This document shows positions 29,821-38,561 of a DNA stretch of 64,000 nt, piece by piece. The position numbers and the translations under genes were made by a program. The first letter of the stretch is position 1; each line of letters begins with the position of its first letter. Source of the stretch: Streptomyces roseicoloratus (GTDB taxonomy: Bacteria > Actinomycetota > Actinomycetes > Streptomycetales > Streptomycetaceae); contig NZ_SDOY01000096.1 in NCBI RefSeq assembly GCF_004117935.1, positions 1 through 64,000 of the forward strand. Direction: 5' to 3'. The notes beneath the pieces were generated by a model. It was not told the DNA's origin and searched no databases. It was given only the letters and a program-made list of their open reading frames with translations.

Positions 29821-31587
29821 GTGGCAGCCCACGACGACGACATCAACCGCGGCATCCGGCCGGGGCGGGGGTCTGAGGACCCCGCCGGCCAGGTTGCCTA
29901 TCTCGAGCAGGAAATCGCCGTCCTGCGCCGCAAGCTCGCCGACTCTCCGCGTCACACGAGGATTCTCGAGGAGCGGATCGTCGAGCTGCAGACGAACCTG
30001 GCCGGCGTGTCCGCGCAGAACGAGCGACTCGCCAACACGCTCCGTGAGGCCCGCGACCAGATCGTGGCCCTCAAGGAGGAGGTCGACCGGCTCGCCCAGC
30101 CGCCGGCCGGCTTCGGTGTCTTCCTGCAGGCCAACGAGGACGGCACGTGCGACATCTTCACCGGGGGCCGCAAGCTCCGGGTGAACGTCAGCCCCAGCGT
30201 CGAGCTCGACGAGCTCAGGCGGGGCCAGGAAGTCATGCTCAACGAAGCGCTCAACGTGGTCGAGGCCATGGAATTCGAGCGCGCCGGCGACATCGTCACC
30301 CTCAAGGAGATCCTCGAGGACGGCGAGCGAGCCCTGGTCATCGGCCACACCGACGAGGAGCGGGTCGTCCGGCTCGCCGAACCCCTCCTCGACATCACCA
30401 TCCGCCCCGGCGACGCCCTGCTCCTGGAACCCAGGTCGGGATACGTCTACGAGGTCGTCCCGAAGAGCGAGGTCGAGGAACTCGTCCTCGAAGAGGTCCC
30501 GGACGTCGACTACGACAAGATCGGCGGCCTGGGCAACCAGATCGAACTGATCCGCGACGCGGTCGAGCTCCCCTACCTCTACCCCGACCTCTTCAAGGAG
30601 CACGAACTCCGGCCGCCCAAGGGCATCCTGCTCTACGGCCCGCCCGGCTGCGGCAAGACGCTCATCGCCAAGGCCGTCGCCAACTCCCTTGCCAAGAAGG
30701 TCGCCGAGGTCACCGGCCAGCCCGCCGGGAAGTCGTACTTCCTGAACATCAAGGGCCCCGAACTCCTCAACAAGTACGTCGGCGAGACCGAGCGGCACAT
30801 CCGCCTCGTCTTCCAGCGTGCCCGCGAGAAGGCCAGCGAGGGCACCCCCGTCATCGTCTTCTTCGACGAGATGGAATCCCTCTTCCGCACCCGCGGCTCC
30901 GGCGTCAGCTCGGACGTGGAGAACACCATCGTCCCCCAGCTGCTCGCCGAGATCGACGGCGTGGAAGGCCTCGAGAACGTCATCGTCATCGGCGCCTCCA
31001 ACCGCGAGGACATGATCGACCCCGCGATCCTGCGGCCCGGCCGGCTCGACGTCAAGATCAAGATCGAGCGCCCGGACGCGGAAGCGGCCAAGGACATCTT
31101 CGCCAAGTACCTCACGGCCTCCCTCCCGCTGCACTCCGACGACCTCGCCGAGCACAGCGGATCCAAGGAAGCCGCGGCACACGCGATGATCCAGTCCGTC
31201 GTCGAGCAGATGTACGCCGAATCCGAGGAGAACCGCTTCCTCGAGGTCACCTACGCCAACGGCGACAAGGAAGTCCTCTACTTCAAGGACTTCAACTCCG
31301 GCGCGATGATCCAGAACATCGTCGACCGGGCCAAGAAGATGGCCATCAAGGCCTTCCTCGACCACGACCAGAAGGGCATCCGCGTCTCCCACCTCCTCCA
31401 GGCCTGCGTGGACGAGTTCAAGGAGAACGAGGACCTGCCCAACACCACCAACCCCGACGACTGGGCCCGCATCTCCGGAAAGAAGGGCGAGCGGATCGTC
31501 TTCATCCGCACCCTCGTCACCGGAAAGCAGGGCGCGGACACCGGTCGCTCCATCGACACGGTGGCCAACACCGGTCAGTACCTGTAG
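29821..31587 (+). CDS. arc: proteasome-activating AAA+ ATPase Arc (Mpa orthologue)
   Basis: A 588-residue hexameric unfoldase that binds pupylated proteins and threads them into the 20S proteasome. The N-terminal coiled coil (about 20-95, [17 protein letters not shown] onward) binds Pup. Two OB folds follow, then the AAA+ domain with Walker A GPPGCGKT at 273-280 and Walker B VIVFFDE at 344-350. The C-terminus ends GQYL, the short tail that docks on the proteasome alpha ring. The GTG at 29821 follows GGAGGAGG; a TTG six codons earlier overlaps that ribosome binding site and was rejected. A terminator follows, so dop is probably transcribed separately. Confidence 0.97.
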   Translation: MAAHDDDINRGIRPGRGSEDPAGQVAYLEQEIAVLRRKLADSPRHTRILEERIVELQTNLAGVSAQNERLANTLREARDQIVALKEEVDRLAQPPAGFGVFLQANEDGTCDIFTGGRKLRVNVSPSVELDELRRGQEVMLNEALNVVEAMEFERAGDIVTLKEILEDGERALVIGHTDEERVVRLAEPLLDITIRPGDALLLEPRSGYVYEVVPKSEVEELVLEEVPDVDYDKIGGLGNQIELIRDAVELPYLYPDLFKEHELRPPKGILLYGPPGCGKTLIAKAVANSLAKKVAEVTGQPAGKSYFLNIKGPELLNKYVGETERHIRLVFQRAREKASEGTPVIVFFDEMESLFRTRGSGVSSDVENTIVPQLLAEIDGVEGLENVIVIGASNREDMIDPAILRPGRLDVKIKIERPDAEAAKDIFAKYLTASLPLHSDDLAEHSGSKEAAAHAMIQSVVEQMYAESEENRFLEVTYANGDKEVLYFKDFNSGAMIQNIVDRAKKMAIKAFLDHDQKGIRVSHLLQACVDEFKENEDLPNTTNPDDWARISGKKGERIVFIRTLVTGKQGADTGRSIDTVANTGQYL

Positions 31588-31597
31588 TGACGCGCAC

Positions 31598-31634
31598 CGG
31601 CTGCGGATGTCCGGAACACGGGCATCCGCAGCCG
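31598..31634 (+). terminator. terminator between arc and dop
   Basis: A perfect 12-bp stem (CGGCTGCGGATG with CATCCGCAGCCG), 10 nt after the arc stop. Confidence 0.8.
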
Positions 31635-31688
31635 TCGCATTCCACTCACCGAACCGCATTCGATCTCCCCGTACACGCGCAGCCGCTC

Positions 31689-31694
31689 TAGGCT
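31689..31694 (+). promoter_or_regulatory. candidate dop -10 element (TAGGCT)
   Basis: TAGGCT lies downstream of the arc terminator and predicts a leader of about 50 nt with AAGGAGG before the dop ATG. Confidence 0.5.
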
Positions 31695-31752
31695 CGTGGG
31701 TACCGCCGAATCACGCACCGTGCGGGGGTCGGCGCCGGGCAAGGAGGGCCGC

Positions 31753-33267
31753 ATGACCGTACGGCGCGTTATGGGCATCGAGACGGAGTACGGGATCTCC
31801 GTCCCGGGGCACCCCAACGCCAATGCCATGCTCACCTCGTCCCAGATCGTCAACGCCTACGCGGCGGCGATGCACCGGGCGCGCCGCGCCCGCTGGGACT
31901 TCGAGGAGGAGAACCCGCTGCGGGACGCCCGCGGCTTCGACCTCGCCCGCGAGGCCGCCGACTCCAGCCAGCTCACCGACGAGGACATCGGCCTCGCCAA
32001 CGTCATCCTCACCAACGGCGCCCGGCTCTACGTGGACCACGCCCACCCCGAGTACAGCGCCCCCGAGGTCACCAACCCGCGCGACGCCGTCCTCTGGGAC
32101 AAGGCCGGCGAACGGATCATGGCCGAGGCCGCCGAACGGGCCGCCCAGCTGCCCGGTGCCCAGCCCATCCACCTCTACAAGAACAACACCGACAACAAGG
32201 GCGCCTCCTACGGCACGCACGAGAACTACCTGATGAAGCGGGAAACCCCCTTCTCGGACATCGTGCGCCACCTCACGCCGTTCTTCGTGTCCCGCCAGGT
32301 CGTCACCGGCGCCGGCCGCGTCGGCATCGGCCAGGACGGCCGCGAGCACGGCTTCCAGATCAGTCAGCGCGCCGACTACTTCGAGGTCGAGGTCGGCCTG
32401 GAGACCACGCTCAAGCGCCCCATCATCAACACGCGCGACGAACCCCACGCGGACGCCGAGAAGTACCGGCGCCTGCACGTGATCATCGGAGACGCCAACC
32501 TCTCCGAGATCTCCACCTACCTCAAACTCGGCACGACGTCCCTCGTCCTCTCCATGATCGAGGACGCCTTCATCACCGTCGACCTCGCCGTCGACCAGCC
32601 CGTACGCACCCTCCACCAGGTCTCCCACGACCCCGGCCTCCAGTACCTGATCACGCTGCGCAGCGGCCGGACACTCACCGCCGTACAGCTCCAGATGGAG
32701 TACTTCGAGCTGGCCAGGAAGTACGTGGACGAGCGCTACGGGTCCGACGCGGACGAGCAGACCAAGGACGTCCTGGCCCGCTGGGAGGACACCCTCAACC
32801 GGCTGGAGAACGACCCGATGAGCCTGGCCGGCGAGCTGGACTGGATCGCCAAGCGGGAGCTCATGGAGGGCTACCGGCGCCGCGACGGCCTGGACTGGGA
32901 CGCCGCCCGGCTCCACCTCGTGGACCTCCAGTACGCGGACGTCCGCCCCGAGAAGGGCCTGTACAACCGTCTCGTCGCCCGCGGGCGCATGAAGCGACTC
33001 CTGGACGAGGCGACGGTGGAACGGGCCGAGACGAGCCCTCCGGAGGACACCAGGGCCTATTTCCGCGGCCGCTGCCTGGAGCAGTACGCGGACGACGTGG
33101 CCGCCGCCTCCTGGGACTCGGTGATCTTCGACCTGCCGGGCCGCGACTCCCTCCAGCGCGTCCCGACCCTGGAACCCCTCCGGGGCACCCGGAACCACGT
33201 CAAGGAACTCCTGGACCGGTGCAGGACCGCGGAGGAACTGGTCCGCGTCCTGTCCGGAAACTCCTAG
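31753..33267 (+). CDS. dop: Pup deamidase/depupylase Dop
   Basis: A 504-residue member of the carboxylate-amine/glutamine synthetase-like fold. It deamidates the C-terminal Gln of Pup to Glu and also removes Pup from substrates. GIETEYGIS carries the metal-binding Glu, and the catalytic Asp is D95 in [34 protein letters not shown] and [15 protein letters not shown] are shared with PafA. The ATG at 31753 follows AAGGAGGGCC. The terminator upstream and a hairpin downstream suggest its own transcript. Confidence 0.97.
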   Translation: MTVRRVMGIETEYGISVPGHPNANAMLTSSQIVNAYAAAMHRARRARWDFEEENPLRDARGFDLAREAADSSQLTDEDIGLANVILTNGARLYVDHAHPEYSAPEVTNPRDAVLWDKAGERIMAEAAERAAQLPGAQPIHLYKNNTDNKGASYGTHENYLMKRETPFSDIVRHLTPFFVSRQVVTGAGRVGIGQDGREHGFQISQRADYFEVEVGLETTLKRPIINTRDEPHADAEKYRRLHVIIGDANLSEISTYLKLGTTSLVLSMIEDAFITVDLAVDQPVRTLHQVSHDPGLQYLITLRSGRTLTAVQLQMEYFELARKYVDERYGSDADEQTKDVLARWEDTLNRLENDPMSLAGELDWIAKRELMEGYRRRDGLDWDAARLHLVDLQYADVRPEKGLYNRLVARGRMKRLLDEATVERAETSPPEDTRAYFRGRCLEQYADDVAAASWDSVIFDLPGRDSLQRVPTLEPLRGTRNHVKELLDRCRTAEELVRVLSGNS

Positions 33268-33286
33268 CGGCAGCGATTTTCCCGGA

Positions 33287-33313
33287 CCCCGGGCACGGCT
33301 GAAATGCCCGGGG
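33287..33313 (+). terminator. hairpin after dop
   Basis: CCCCGGGCA pairs perfectly with TGCCCGGGG around a 9-nt loop, 20 nt after the dop stop and upstream of pup. Confidence 0.65.
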
Positions 33314-33380
33314 ACTGGGAATCATGGGATCAGTGCCCGGACGTTGTGGAAACTGCGGGGCCGATGTCAGTCCCGGCTTG

Positions 33381-33386
33381 TAAGGT
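33381..33386 (+). promoter_or_regulatory. candidate pup -10 element (TAAGGT)
   Basis: TAAGGT fits TANNNT, lies between the dop hairpin and pup, and predicts a leader of about 46 nt. Confidence 0.4.
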
Positions 33387-33438
33387 CTGATCTTGTACAG
33401 ACCCAAACGAGCGGGCCGATTCGAGCGGGGTGAGGTTT

Positions 33439-33651
33439 ATGGCGACCAAGGACACCGGCGGCGGACAGCAGAAGGCGACGCGTTCCACCGAGGAGGTCGA
33501 GGAGACCACCACGGAGGCAAGCTCCGACCTCAAGGAACGCCAGGAGAAGCTGAGCGACGACGTGGACTCCGTCCTGGACGAAATCGACGACGTACTCGAG
33601 GAGAACGCCGAGGATTTCGTGCGAAGCTTCGTGCAAAAGGGCGGCCAGTAG
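33439..33651 (+). CDS. pup: prokaryotic ubiquitin-like protein Pup
   Basis: A 70-residue, intrinsically disordered protein modifier. It ends in GGQ, so the C-terminal Gln must be deamidated by Dop before PafA links it to lysines. The C-terminal half (DDVDSVLDEIDDVLEENAED, then FVRSFVQKGGQ) is the Arc- and PafA-binding region. The N-terminal half is Thr/Glu/Lys-rich. The ATG at 33439 has TGAGG 4 nt upstream; an in-frame start three codons earlier lacks support. It heads the pup-(endonuclease VII remnant)-prcB-prcA group. Confidence 0.97.
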   Translation: MATKDTGGGQQKATRSTEEVEETTTEASSDLKERQEKLSDDVDSVLDEIDDVLEENAEDFVRSFVQKGGQ

Positions 33652-33687
33652 CCTTCGAACCGAAGGTGCGGTCGCAGGGGCGGGGAG

Positions 33688-34258
33688 ATGTCGAAGGCTG
33701 TCAAGCACTGTCGTGGTTGTGGGCGGGATCTCCCGCCGACCGGATTCGCGAGGGACTGCAATCGCGGAGACGGGCTGCGACCACGGCGCCGGGAATGCGT
33801 CGCGGCCTATAGCGCCGAGCGCTACCGGAACCGGCAGGCGGCCGAGGGCGAGGTCGTCCGAAGCAGGGTGGAGGTGCCGGCAGGGCACAAGCCGTGCCGG
33901 CGGTGCGGTGAGGTCAAGCCGCACAGCGAGTGGCATCGCCATTCCACCGCCTCGGACGGCCTTGCCACTCGATCCAAGCCAATGCAAGAAGACCCAGGGG
34001 CGGGCAGGTCGCCTCAAGCGCGAGGACGGCATCACGGAGGCCGAGCGCGACGAGATGATCGCTTCGCAGGACGGTCTCTGTGCGATCTGTATGGCGGCTC
34101 CCGCCATACATGTGGATCACTGTCACGAGACGGGTAGGGTCCGTGGCGTACTGTGCTTCAACTGTCATTCGGCCATCGGCACGTTGGGAGACGATCCCGA
34201 CCGCATACGTCGGGCCATCTCATACCTGGAGGGAACGCGTGGAAGCCATCACTCGTAG
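33688..34258 (+). pseudogene. frameshifted endonuclease VII/HNH-like gene between pup and prcB
   Basis: Two frames join into one protein. Frame 1 (from ATG 33688) gives two zinc-knuckle-like units (CRGCGRDLPPTGFARD and CRRCGEVKPHSEWHRH). An extra C in AAGCCAATGC at 33979-33980 shifts the frame. After it, CKKTQGRAGRLKRE and the endonuclease VII core [20 protein letters not shown], then [12 protein letters not shown], continue to a TAG at 34258. In each N-terminal unit the expected third zinc Cys is replaced (Arg in RREC; Ser in SKQC), one base away from TGC in both cases. This fits decay, although a sequencing error at the shift is possible. Its end overlaps the prcB start by 20 nt. Confidence 0.8.
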
Positions 34259-35078
34259 CACCGGGCGTCTACCCGCTGCCTTCCTGACGCCGGGCTCGTC
34301 CTCCTTCATCGACTTCCTCGCCGACCACTCGCCGGAGTTGCTCCCGGGCAACCGGAAGCTCCCCGAGGGGATCGTCGAGGCGCCGCACGGGACGACCATC
34401 GTCGCCGCGACGTTCCCCGGCGGGGTCGTGCTCGCCGGTGACCGGCGGGCGACGATGGGGAACATGATCGCGCAGCGGGACATCGAGAAGGTGTTCCCGG
34501 CCGACGAGTACTCCGCGGTCGGCATCGCCGGCACCGCCGGCCTCGCCGTGGAGATGGTGAAGCTGTTCCAGCTGGAGCTGGAGCATTTCGAGAAGGTGGA
34601 GGGCGCCACCCTCTCCCTGGAGGGCAAGGCCAACCGGCTCTCCACGATGATCCGCAGCAACCTCGGCATGGCCATGCAGGGCCTGGCCGTCGTCCCGCTG
34701 TTCGCCGGCTGGGACGAGGGCAAGGAGAAGGGCCGGATCTTCTCCTACGACGTCACCGGCGGCCGCTCCGAGGAGCACGGGTACGCCGCCACCGGCTCGG
34801 GTTCGATCTTCGCGCGCGGGTCGATGAAGAAGCTCTACCGGGACGACCTGACCGAGCAGCAGGCCACCACGCTGGTCGTCCAGGCGCTGTACGACGCGGC
34901 GGACGACGACTCGGCGACCGGCGGCCCGGACCTGGCCCGCAGGATCTTCCCGATCGTCACCGTCATCACCGACGAGGGCTTCCGCAGGCTCACGGAGGCG
35001 GAGTCCTCGGAGCTGGCCCGGTCGGTCACCGATCGGCGTCTGGAGCAGCCCGACGGGCCGCGCGCCGCGCTGCTCTGA
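34239..35078 (+). CDS. prcB: 20S proteasome beta subunit PrcB
   Basis: A 279-residue precursor of the catalytic subunit. The propeptide is about 51 residues and is cut after Gly in [13 protein letters not shown], exposing T52 as the nucleophile. [20 protein letters not shown] contains the conserved Asp, and [18 protein letters not shown] carries the active-site Lys region. The GTG at 34239 follows GGAGGGAAC, and it lies inside the 3' end of the endonuclease VII-like gene, so translation of prcB was probably coupled to that gene. prcA follows 74 nt downstream. Confidence 0.97.
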   Translation: MEAITRSTGRLPAAFLTPGSSSFIDFLADHSPELLPGNRKLPEGIVEAPHGTTIVAATFPGGVVLAGDRRATMGNMIAQRDIEKVFPADEYSAVGIAGTAGLAVEMVKLFQLELEHFEKVEGATLSLEGKANRLSTMIRSNLGMAMQGLAVVPLFAGWDEGKEKGRIFSYDVTGGRSEEHGYAATGSGSIFARGSMKKLYRDDLTEQQATTLVVQALYDAADDDSATGGPDLARRIFPIVTVITDEGFRRLTEAESSELARSVTDRRLEQPDGPRAALL

Positions 35079-35152
35079 CCGTTCGTCGGCCCCGTTCGTC
35101 GACCGCAGTAGCCCTCAGAGCCTTTCAGACCGGAAGAAAGGGACGGTAGCCG

Positions 35153-35905
35153 GTGTCCACGCCGTTCTATGTCTCACCTCAGCAGGCCATGGCCGACCGG
35201 GCCGAGTACGCCCGCAAGGGCATCGCCCGAGGCCGCAGCCTCGTCGTCCTCCAGTACGCCGACGGCATCGTCTTCGTCGGCGAGAACCCGTCCCGCGCGC
35301 TGCACAAGTTCAGCGAGATCTACGACCGGATCGGCTTCGCCGCCGCCGGCAAGTACAACGAGTACGAGAACCTGCGGATCGGCGGTGTGCGCTACGCCGA
35401 TCTGCGGGGTTACACCTACGACCGTGACGACGTCACGGCTCGTGGTCTGGCCAATGTGTACGCCCAGACGCTGGGCACGATCTTCTCCAGTGCGGGCGAG
35501 AAGCCATACGAGGTGGAGCTGGTCGTGGCCGAGGTCGGCGTGGAGCCGGAGGGCGACCAGATCTACCGGCTGCCGCACGACGGGTCGATCGTCGACGAGC
35601 ACGGCTCGGTCGCGGTGGGTGGCAACGCGGAGCAGATCAGTTCCTTCCTGGATCAGCGGCACCGTGACGGCATGTCGCTCGCGGAGGCGCTGAAGCTGGC
35701 GGTGCAGGCGCTGTCGCGTGACACCAACGGCAGTGAGCGGGAGATCCCCGCGGAGCGGCTGGAGGTGGCGGTCCTGGACCGTACGCGTCCGCAGCAGCGC
35801 AAGTTCAAGCGGATCGTCGGCCGGCAGCTGAAGCGGCTGCTCGAGGCGGACGACGCGGCCGTGGCGAAGACGGACGATCCGTCGGACGAGGCCGCGGAGG
35901 AGTAG
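35153..35905 (+). CDS. prcA: 20S proteasome alpha subunit PrcA
   Basis: A 250-residue alpha-ring subunit that gates the core particle and docks Arc. The N-terminal gating segment is [20 protein letters not shown], followed by the proteasome fold ([20 protein letters not shown], then [14 protein letters not shown]). It has no propeptide or catalytic Thr, as expected. The C-terminus is acidic and probably disordered ([12 protein letters not shown]). The GTG at 35153 follows AAAGGGAC. It ends the operon before a terminator. Confidence 0.97.
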   Translation: MSTPFYVSPQQAMADRAEYARKGIARGRSLVVLQYADGIVFVGENPSRALHKFSEIYDRIGFAAAGKYNEYENLRIGGVRYADLRGYTYDRDDVTARGLANVYAQTLGTIFSSAGEKPYEVELVVAEVGVEPEGDQIYRLPHDGSIVDEHGSVAVGGNAEQISSFLDQRHRDGMSLAEALKLAVQALSRDTNGSEREIPAERLEVAVLDRTRPQQRKFKRIVGRQLKRLLEADDAAVAKTDDPSDEAAEE

Positions 35906-35930
35906 TCCGCGCCGGCGGACGTCCGTCGGT

Positions 35931-36010
35931 GTTCGTGGCAGGCGTTCGCGCCGGACGTTTTCGTGGCAGGCGTCCGCTCGGATGTTCGTGTCGGGCGTTC
36001 GTGTCGGGCT
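35931..36010. repeat. degenerate direct repeats downstream of prcA
   Basis: About four imperfect copies of GTTCGTGGCAGGCGTTCG-like units (the last two as GTTCGTGTCGGGC) lie between the prcA stop and the terminator. No coding potential is apparent. Confidence 0.6.
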
Positions 36011-36013
36011 CGT

Positions 36014-36045
36014 AGGCCCTGGCCCGCTTCGGCGGGTCGGGGCCT
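36014..36045. terminator. terminator between convergent prcA and lacI-type gene
   Basis: AGGCCC-TG-GCCCGC folds with GCGGGT-C-GGGGCCT around a TTCG tetraloop. The placement allows it to serve both strands. Confidence 0.75.
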
Positions 36046-36074
36046 TCGTCGTGCCTGGAGGTGGACGGGGCGGG

Positions 36075-37097
36075 TCAGGTGGTCGGGGCGGGGCCCGAGG
36101 AGCCGCGGACGACCAGTTCGACGGGGAGTTCGACGGGTTCGGGTCGTGCTCCGGCGAGGGCGGTGAGGAGTGCGGCCATGCCCCGTCCGCCGAACTCCTC
36201 GGCGGGCAGCCGCACGGTGGTGAGTTCCGGTTCCAGGGCGGTCGAGAGGGCCATGTCGTCGAAGCCGGTGACCGAGAGGTCCTCGGGGACCCGTAGGCCG
36301 AGGCGGCGGGCGGCTTTGAGGACGCCGGCCGCGAGGATGTCGTCGTCGCAGATCACGGCGGTGGGCCGGGGGCCGGGGGCGGTGAGCGCCACGTTCGCGG
36401 CCTCCCAGGCGGCGGCGACGTTGAGCCGTGCGCGCGCCGTGCGCAGTTCGGCTGTTCCGGGCAGGGTCTGCGCGAGGGCGGTGGCGCGTGCGTCGAAGGT
36501 CCAGGAGGGGACCGCGGACGCGAGGTGCAGGAAGCGGCGGTGGCCGAGGCCGAGCAGGTGGCGGGTGACGCGGCGCATGCCGTCGGCGACGTCGAGGTTG
36601 ACGTGTGCGGCGGCGCTGGGGTCGGCGGGGTCGCTGTCGAGCATGACGAGGGGCAGATTGGTGCCCTGGAAGGCCTTGAGGGCGTCGGTGGCCATGGAGG
36701 AGGCGAGGACGCCGTCGAGGGAGGCGGGTGCGGAGGCGAAGGGGTCCTTGGCGGGGCCGGTGCCGTCGGGGGAGGGGTAGAGGACGACGCCGATGCCGTG
36801 GCGGGCGGCTTCGGCGGCGGCGCCGGTGTAGACGTGGGCGAAGAACTCGTTGGTGAGTGCGGGGACGACGAGGAGTGCGGTGCGGGTGCGGCCGAGGCGC
36901 AGGTTGCGTGCGGCGAGGTTGGGCCGGTAGCCGAGGGTCTGTGCGGCGGTGCGGACGGATGCGGCGGTGCGTTCGGAGACGCGTCCGCGCCATTTGTCGC
37001 CGAGGACGAGGGAGACGGTGGCCTGGGAGACTCCGGCGGCCCGGGCGACGTCCCGGCTGGTGGGCCGGGTGGCGGGGGGCTGCTCCGGCGTGTGCAC
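36075..37097 (-). CDS. LacI-family transcriptional regulator
   Basis: A 340-residue repressor. The N-terminal HTH is PTSRDVARAAGVSQATVSLV with the hinge TLGYRPNLAARNLRLGRT. The periplasmic-binding-protein-like effector domain follows, with FFAHVYTGAAAEAARHGIGV, AVICDDDILAAGVLKAARRL and DLSVTGFDDMALS. The effector is unknown. The GTG at 37097 follows GGAGG at 5 nt, which decides the start; the frame stays open far upstream over the MFS gene. It is divergent from an MFS transporter, its most likely target. Confidence 0.93.
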   Translation of the reverse strand: MHTPEQPPATRPTSRDVARAAGVSQATVSLVLGDKWRGRVSERTAASVRTAAQTLGYRPNLAARNLRLGRTRTALLVVPALTNEFFAHVYTGAAAEAARHGIGVVLYPSPDGTGPAKDPFASAPASLDGVLASSMATDALKAFQGTNLPLVMLDSDPADPSAAAHVNLDVADGMRRVTRHLLGLGHRRFLHLASAVPSWTFDARATALAQTLPGTAELRTARARLNVAAAWEAANVALTAPGPRPTAVICDDDILAAGVLKAARRLGLRVPEDLSVTGFDDMALSTALEPELTTVRLPAEEFGGRGMAALLTALAGARPEPVELPVELVVRGSSGPAPTT

Positions 37098-37158
37098 TGG
37101 AACCTCCGGGTCGGGGGCGGGGCGGCACGCGGGGTGGACCGGCGTGCTGTCGTCATGG

Positions 37159-37185
37159 TACGTATGACGCAGGACGTTATACGTA
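37159..37185. promoter_or_regulatory. candidate LacI-type operator
   Basis: TACGTAT and ATACGTA form perfect inverted arms 13 nt apart, in the divergent promoter region. The AT-rich palindrome is conspicuous against the GC-rich background. Operator function is inferred. Confidence 0.5.
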
Positions 37186-37220
37186 AAACCTCGGGTGGAT
37201 GCCCCGAGAGGGGAGCGATC

Positions 37221-38552
37221 ATGGCCAGCGAGGCCAGGGCGGGCGGCGGCTATCTCGACATCCTGCGCGCCCCGCACGCCGCGCGCCTGCTGACCGGCAC
37301 GCTGGTCGGCCGGCTGCCCAACGGCACCGGCCCGGTCGCCATCACCGTCTTCACCCGCGCCGAGGGCGGCAGCTACAGCCTGGCCGGTGGTCTCATCGCC
37401 GCGTACGGCCTGGCCACCGCCGTCGGCCAGCCGCTCCTGGGCCGCGCCGTGGACCTCAAGGGGCAGCCCCGCGTCCAGCTCCCCGCCGCGGTGATCTCCG
37501 CCCTCGGCATGGCGGCCCTGGCGGTCACCGGCATCGGGAACCTGTTCCTCGCCTACGTCGCCGTCCTGGTCGCCGGACTCTTCACCCCGCCGCTCGAGGG
37601 CGGGCTGCGGGCCCTGTGGCCGAGCGTCCTGGGCCGTGAGGACCGGGTCCACCGCGCGTACGCCCTGGACGCGGTCGCCCAGGAGGTCATGTTCACCGTC
37701 GGGCCGCTGCTGCTGACCCTGCTGGTGGCGCTCTGGTCGCCCGCCTCGGCGCTGCTCGTCATCAATCTGCTCGGTGTCCTCGGCGCCCTGTCGGTCGTTC
37801 TCTCCGAGCCTTCCCGCGCCTGGCGCTCGGCGCCCCGCGAGGCGCACTGGCTGGGCGCGCTGCGCTCGCCGGGGCTGCTCGCGCTGCTCGCCTCGTTCTT
37901 CTTCGTCGGCCTGGCCCTCGGCTCCATCACCGTGGCCGCCGTCGCGTACGCGGACGAGCGCGGCAACGAGTCGGTGTACGGCTGGCTGATGGCCGCCCTG
38001 GGGCTCGGCGCGCTCATCGGCGGCGTGGCCTACGGCGCCCGTCACTGGGCCGGTGCGCCCGAGCGGCGGCTTCGGGTCCTGGTGCTGCTGCTGGCGCTGG
38101 GCTACCTTCCGCTGATGCTGGTGCCCGGGCCGCTCGCCATGACGGGGCTCGCGGCCCTTGCGGGGGTGTTCCTGGCGCCCGCCATCGCCTGTGCCTTCAT
38201 CGTCGTCGACCGCCACGCACCGCGGGGGACGGTCACCGAGGCCTTCTCCTGGCTGGTGACCACCTTCGGCGTGGGTGCGGCGCTCGGCTCGGCGGTCTCG
38301 GGGCCCGTCGTCGAACTCGCCGGGACTCCGGCGGGTTTCGCCGTGGCCGGTGCCGGCGGCCTCGTCGCCTTCCTGGTCCTCCTCGCCACCGGCCGGGTGC
38401 TCGGCCCCACCGTGGGGTCGCGACACGCCGTCAGCGGGGGCGCCGCGGGCGACGCGGCCGAGCCCGGGGCGGCCGAAAAGAACACGCACTCATCGGAAAA
38501 TGATCGGAACGGGGCGGCCGAACCCGGTTTCAGCTCGGGTCTTCAGGCGTAA
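37221..38552 (+). CDS. MFS transporter
   Basis: A 443-residue major facilitator superfamily protein with about 12 hydrophobic segments; the first (RLLTGTLVGRLPNGTGPVAI) follows a short cytoplasmic N-terminus. The conserved Arg/Asp loop between helices 2 and 3 is present as GRAVDLKGQPR. A polar tail of about 40 residues ends the protein. The substrate is unknown; the sequence resembles small-molecule exporters. The ATG at 37221 follows GAGGGGAG. Its TAA stop overlaps the -10 element of pafA. Confidence 0.88.
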   Translation: MASEARAGGGYLDILRAPHAARLLTGTLVGRLPNGTGPVAITVFTRAEGGSYSLAGGLIAAYGLATAVGQPLLGRAVDLKGQPRVQLPAAVISALGMAALAVTGIGNLFLAYVAVLVAGLFTPPLEGGLRALWPSVLGREDRVHRAYALDAVAQEVMFTVGPLLLTLLVALWSPASALLVINLLGVLGALSVVLSEPSRAWRSAPREAHWLGALRSPGLLALLASFFFVGLALGSITVAAVAYADERGNESVYGWLMAALGLGALIGGVAYGARHWAGAPERRLRVLVLLLALGYLPLMLVPGPLAMTGLAALAGVFLAPAIACAFIVVDRHAPRGTVTEAFSWLVTTFGVGAALGSAVSGPVVELAGTPAGFAVAGAGGLVAFLVLLATGRVLGPTVGSRHAVSGGAAGDAAEPGAAEKNTHSSENDRNGAAEPGFSSGLQA

Positions 38553-38555
38553 TGT
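38550..38555 (+). promoter_or_regulatory. -10 element of a leaderless pafA promoter (TAATGT)
   Basis: TAATGT ends exactly 6 nt before the pafA ATG at 38562, and its TAA is also the stop codon of the MFS gene. No Shine-Dalgarno sequence is present. Confidence 0.55.
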
Positions 38556-38561
38556 TCTGAC

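Noticed and set aside
33979-33980. Programmed +1 frameshift in the endonuclease VII-like gene
   Set aside because: No stop codon or known slippery heptamer lies at the site, and independent loss of zinc cysteines favours decay; kept only as a test in the finding.
37098-38489. Open minus-strand frame continuing upstream of the LacI-type gene across the whole MFS gene
   Set aside because: It is the antisense of a well-supported membrane protein. The true start at 37097 has a Shine-Dalgarno site and a family-typical N-terminus.
36075-38552. Recent horizontal insertion of the lacI/MFS pair between prcA and pafA
   Set aside because: Codon use and GC content look like the rest of the window, and there are no flanking repeats or mobility genes.
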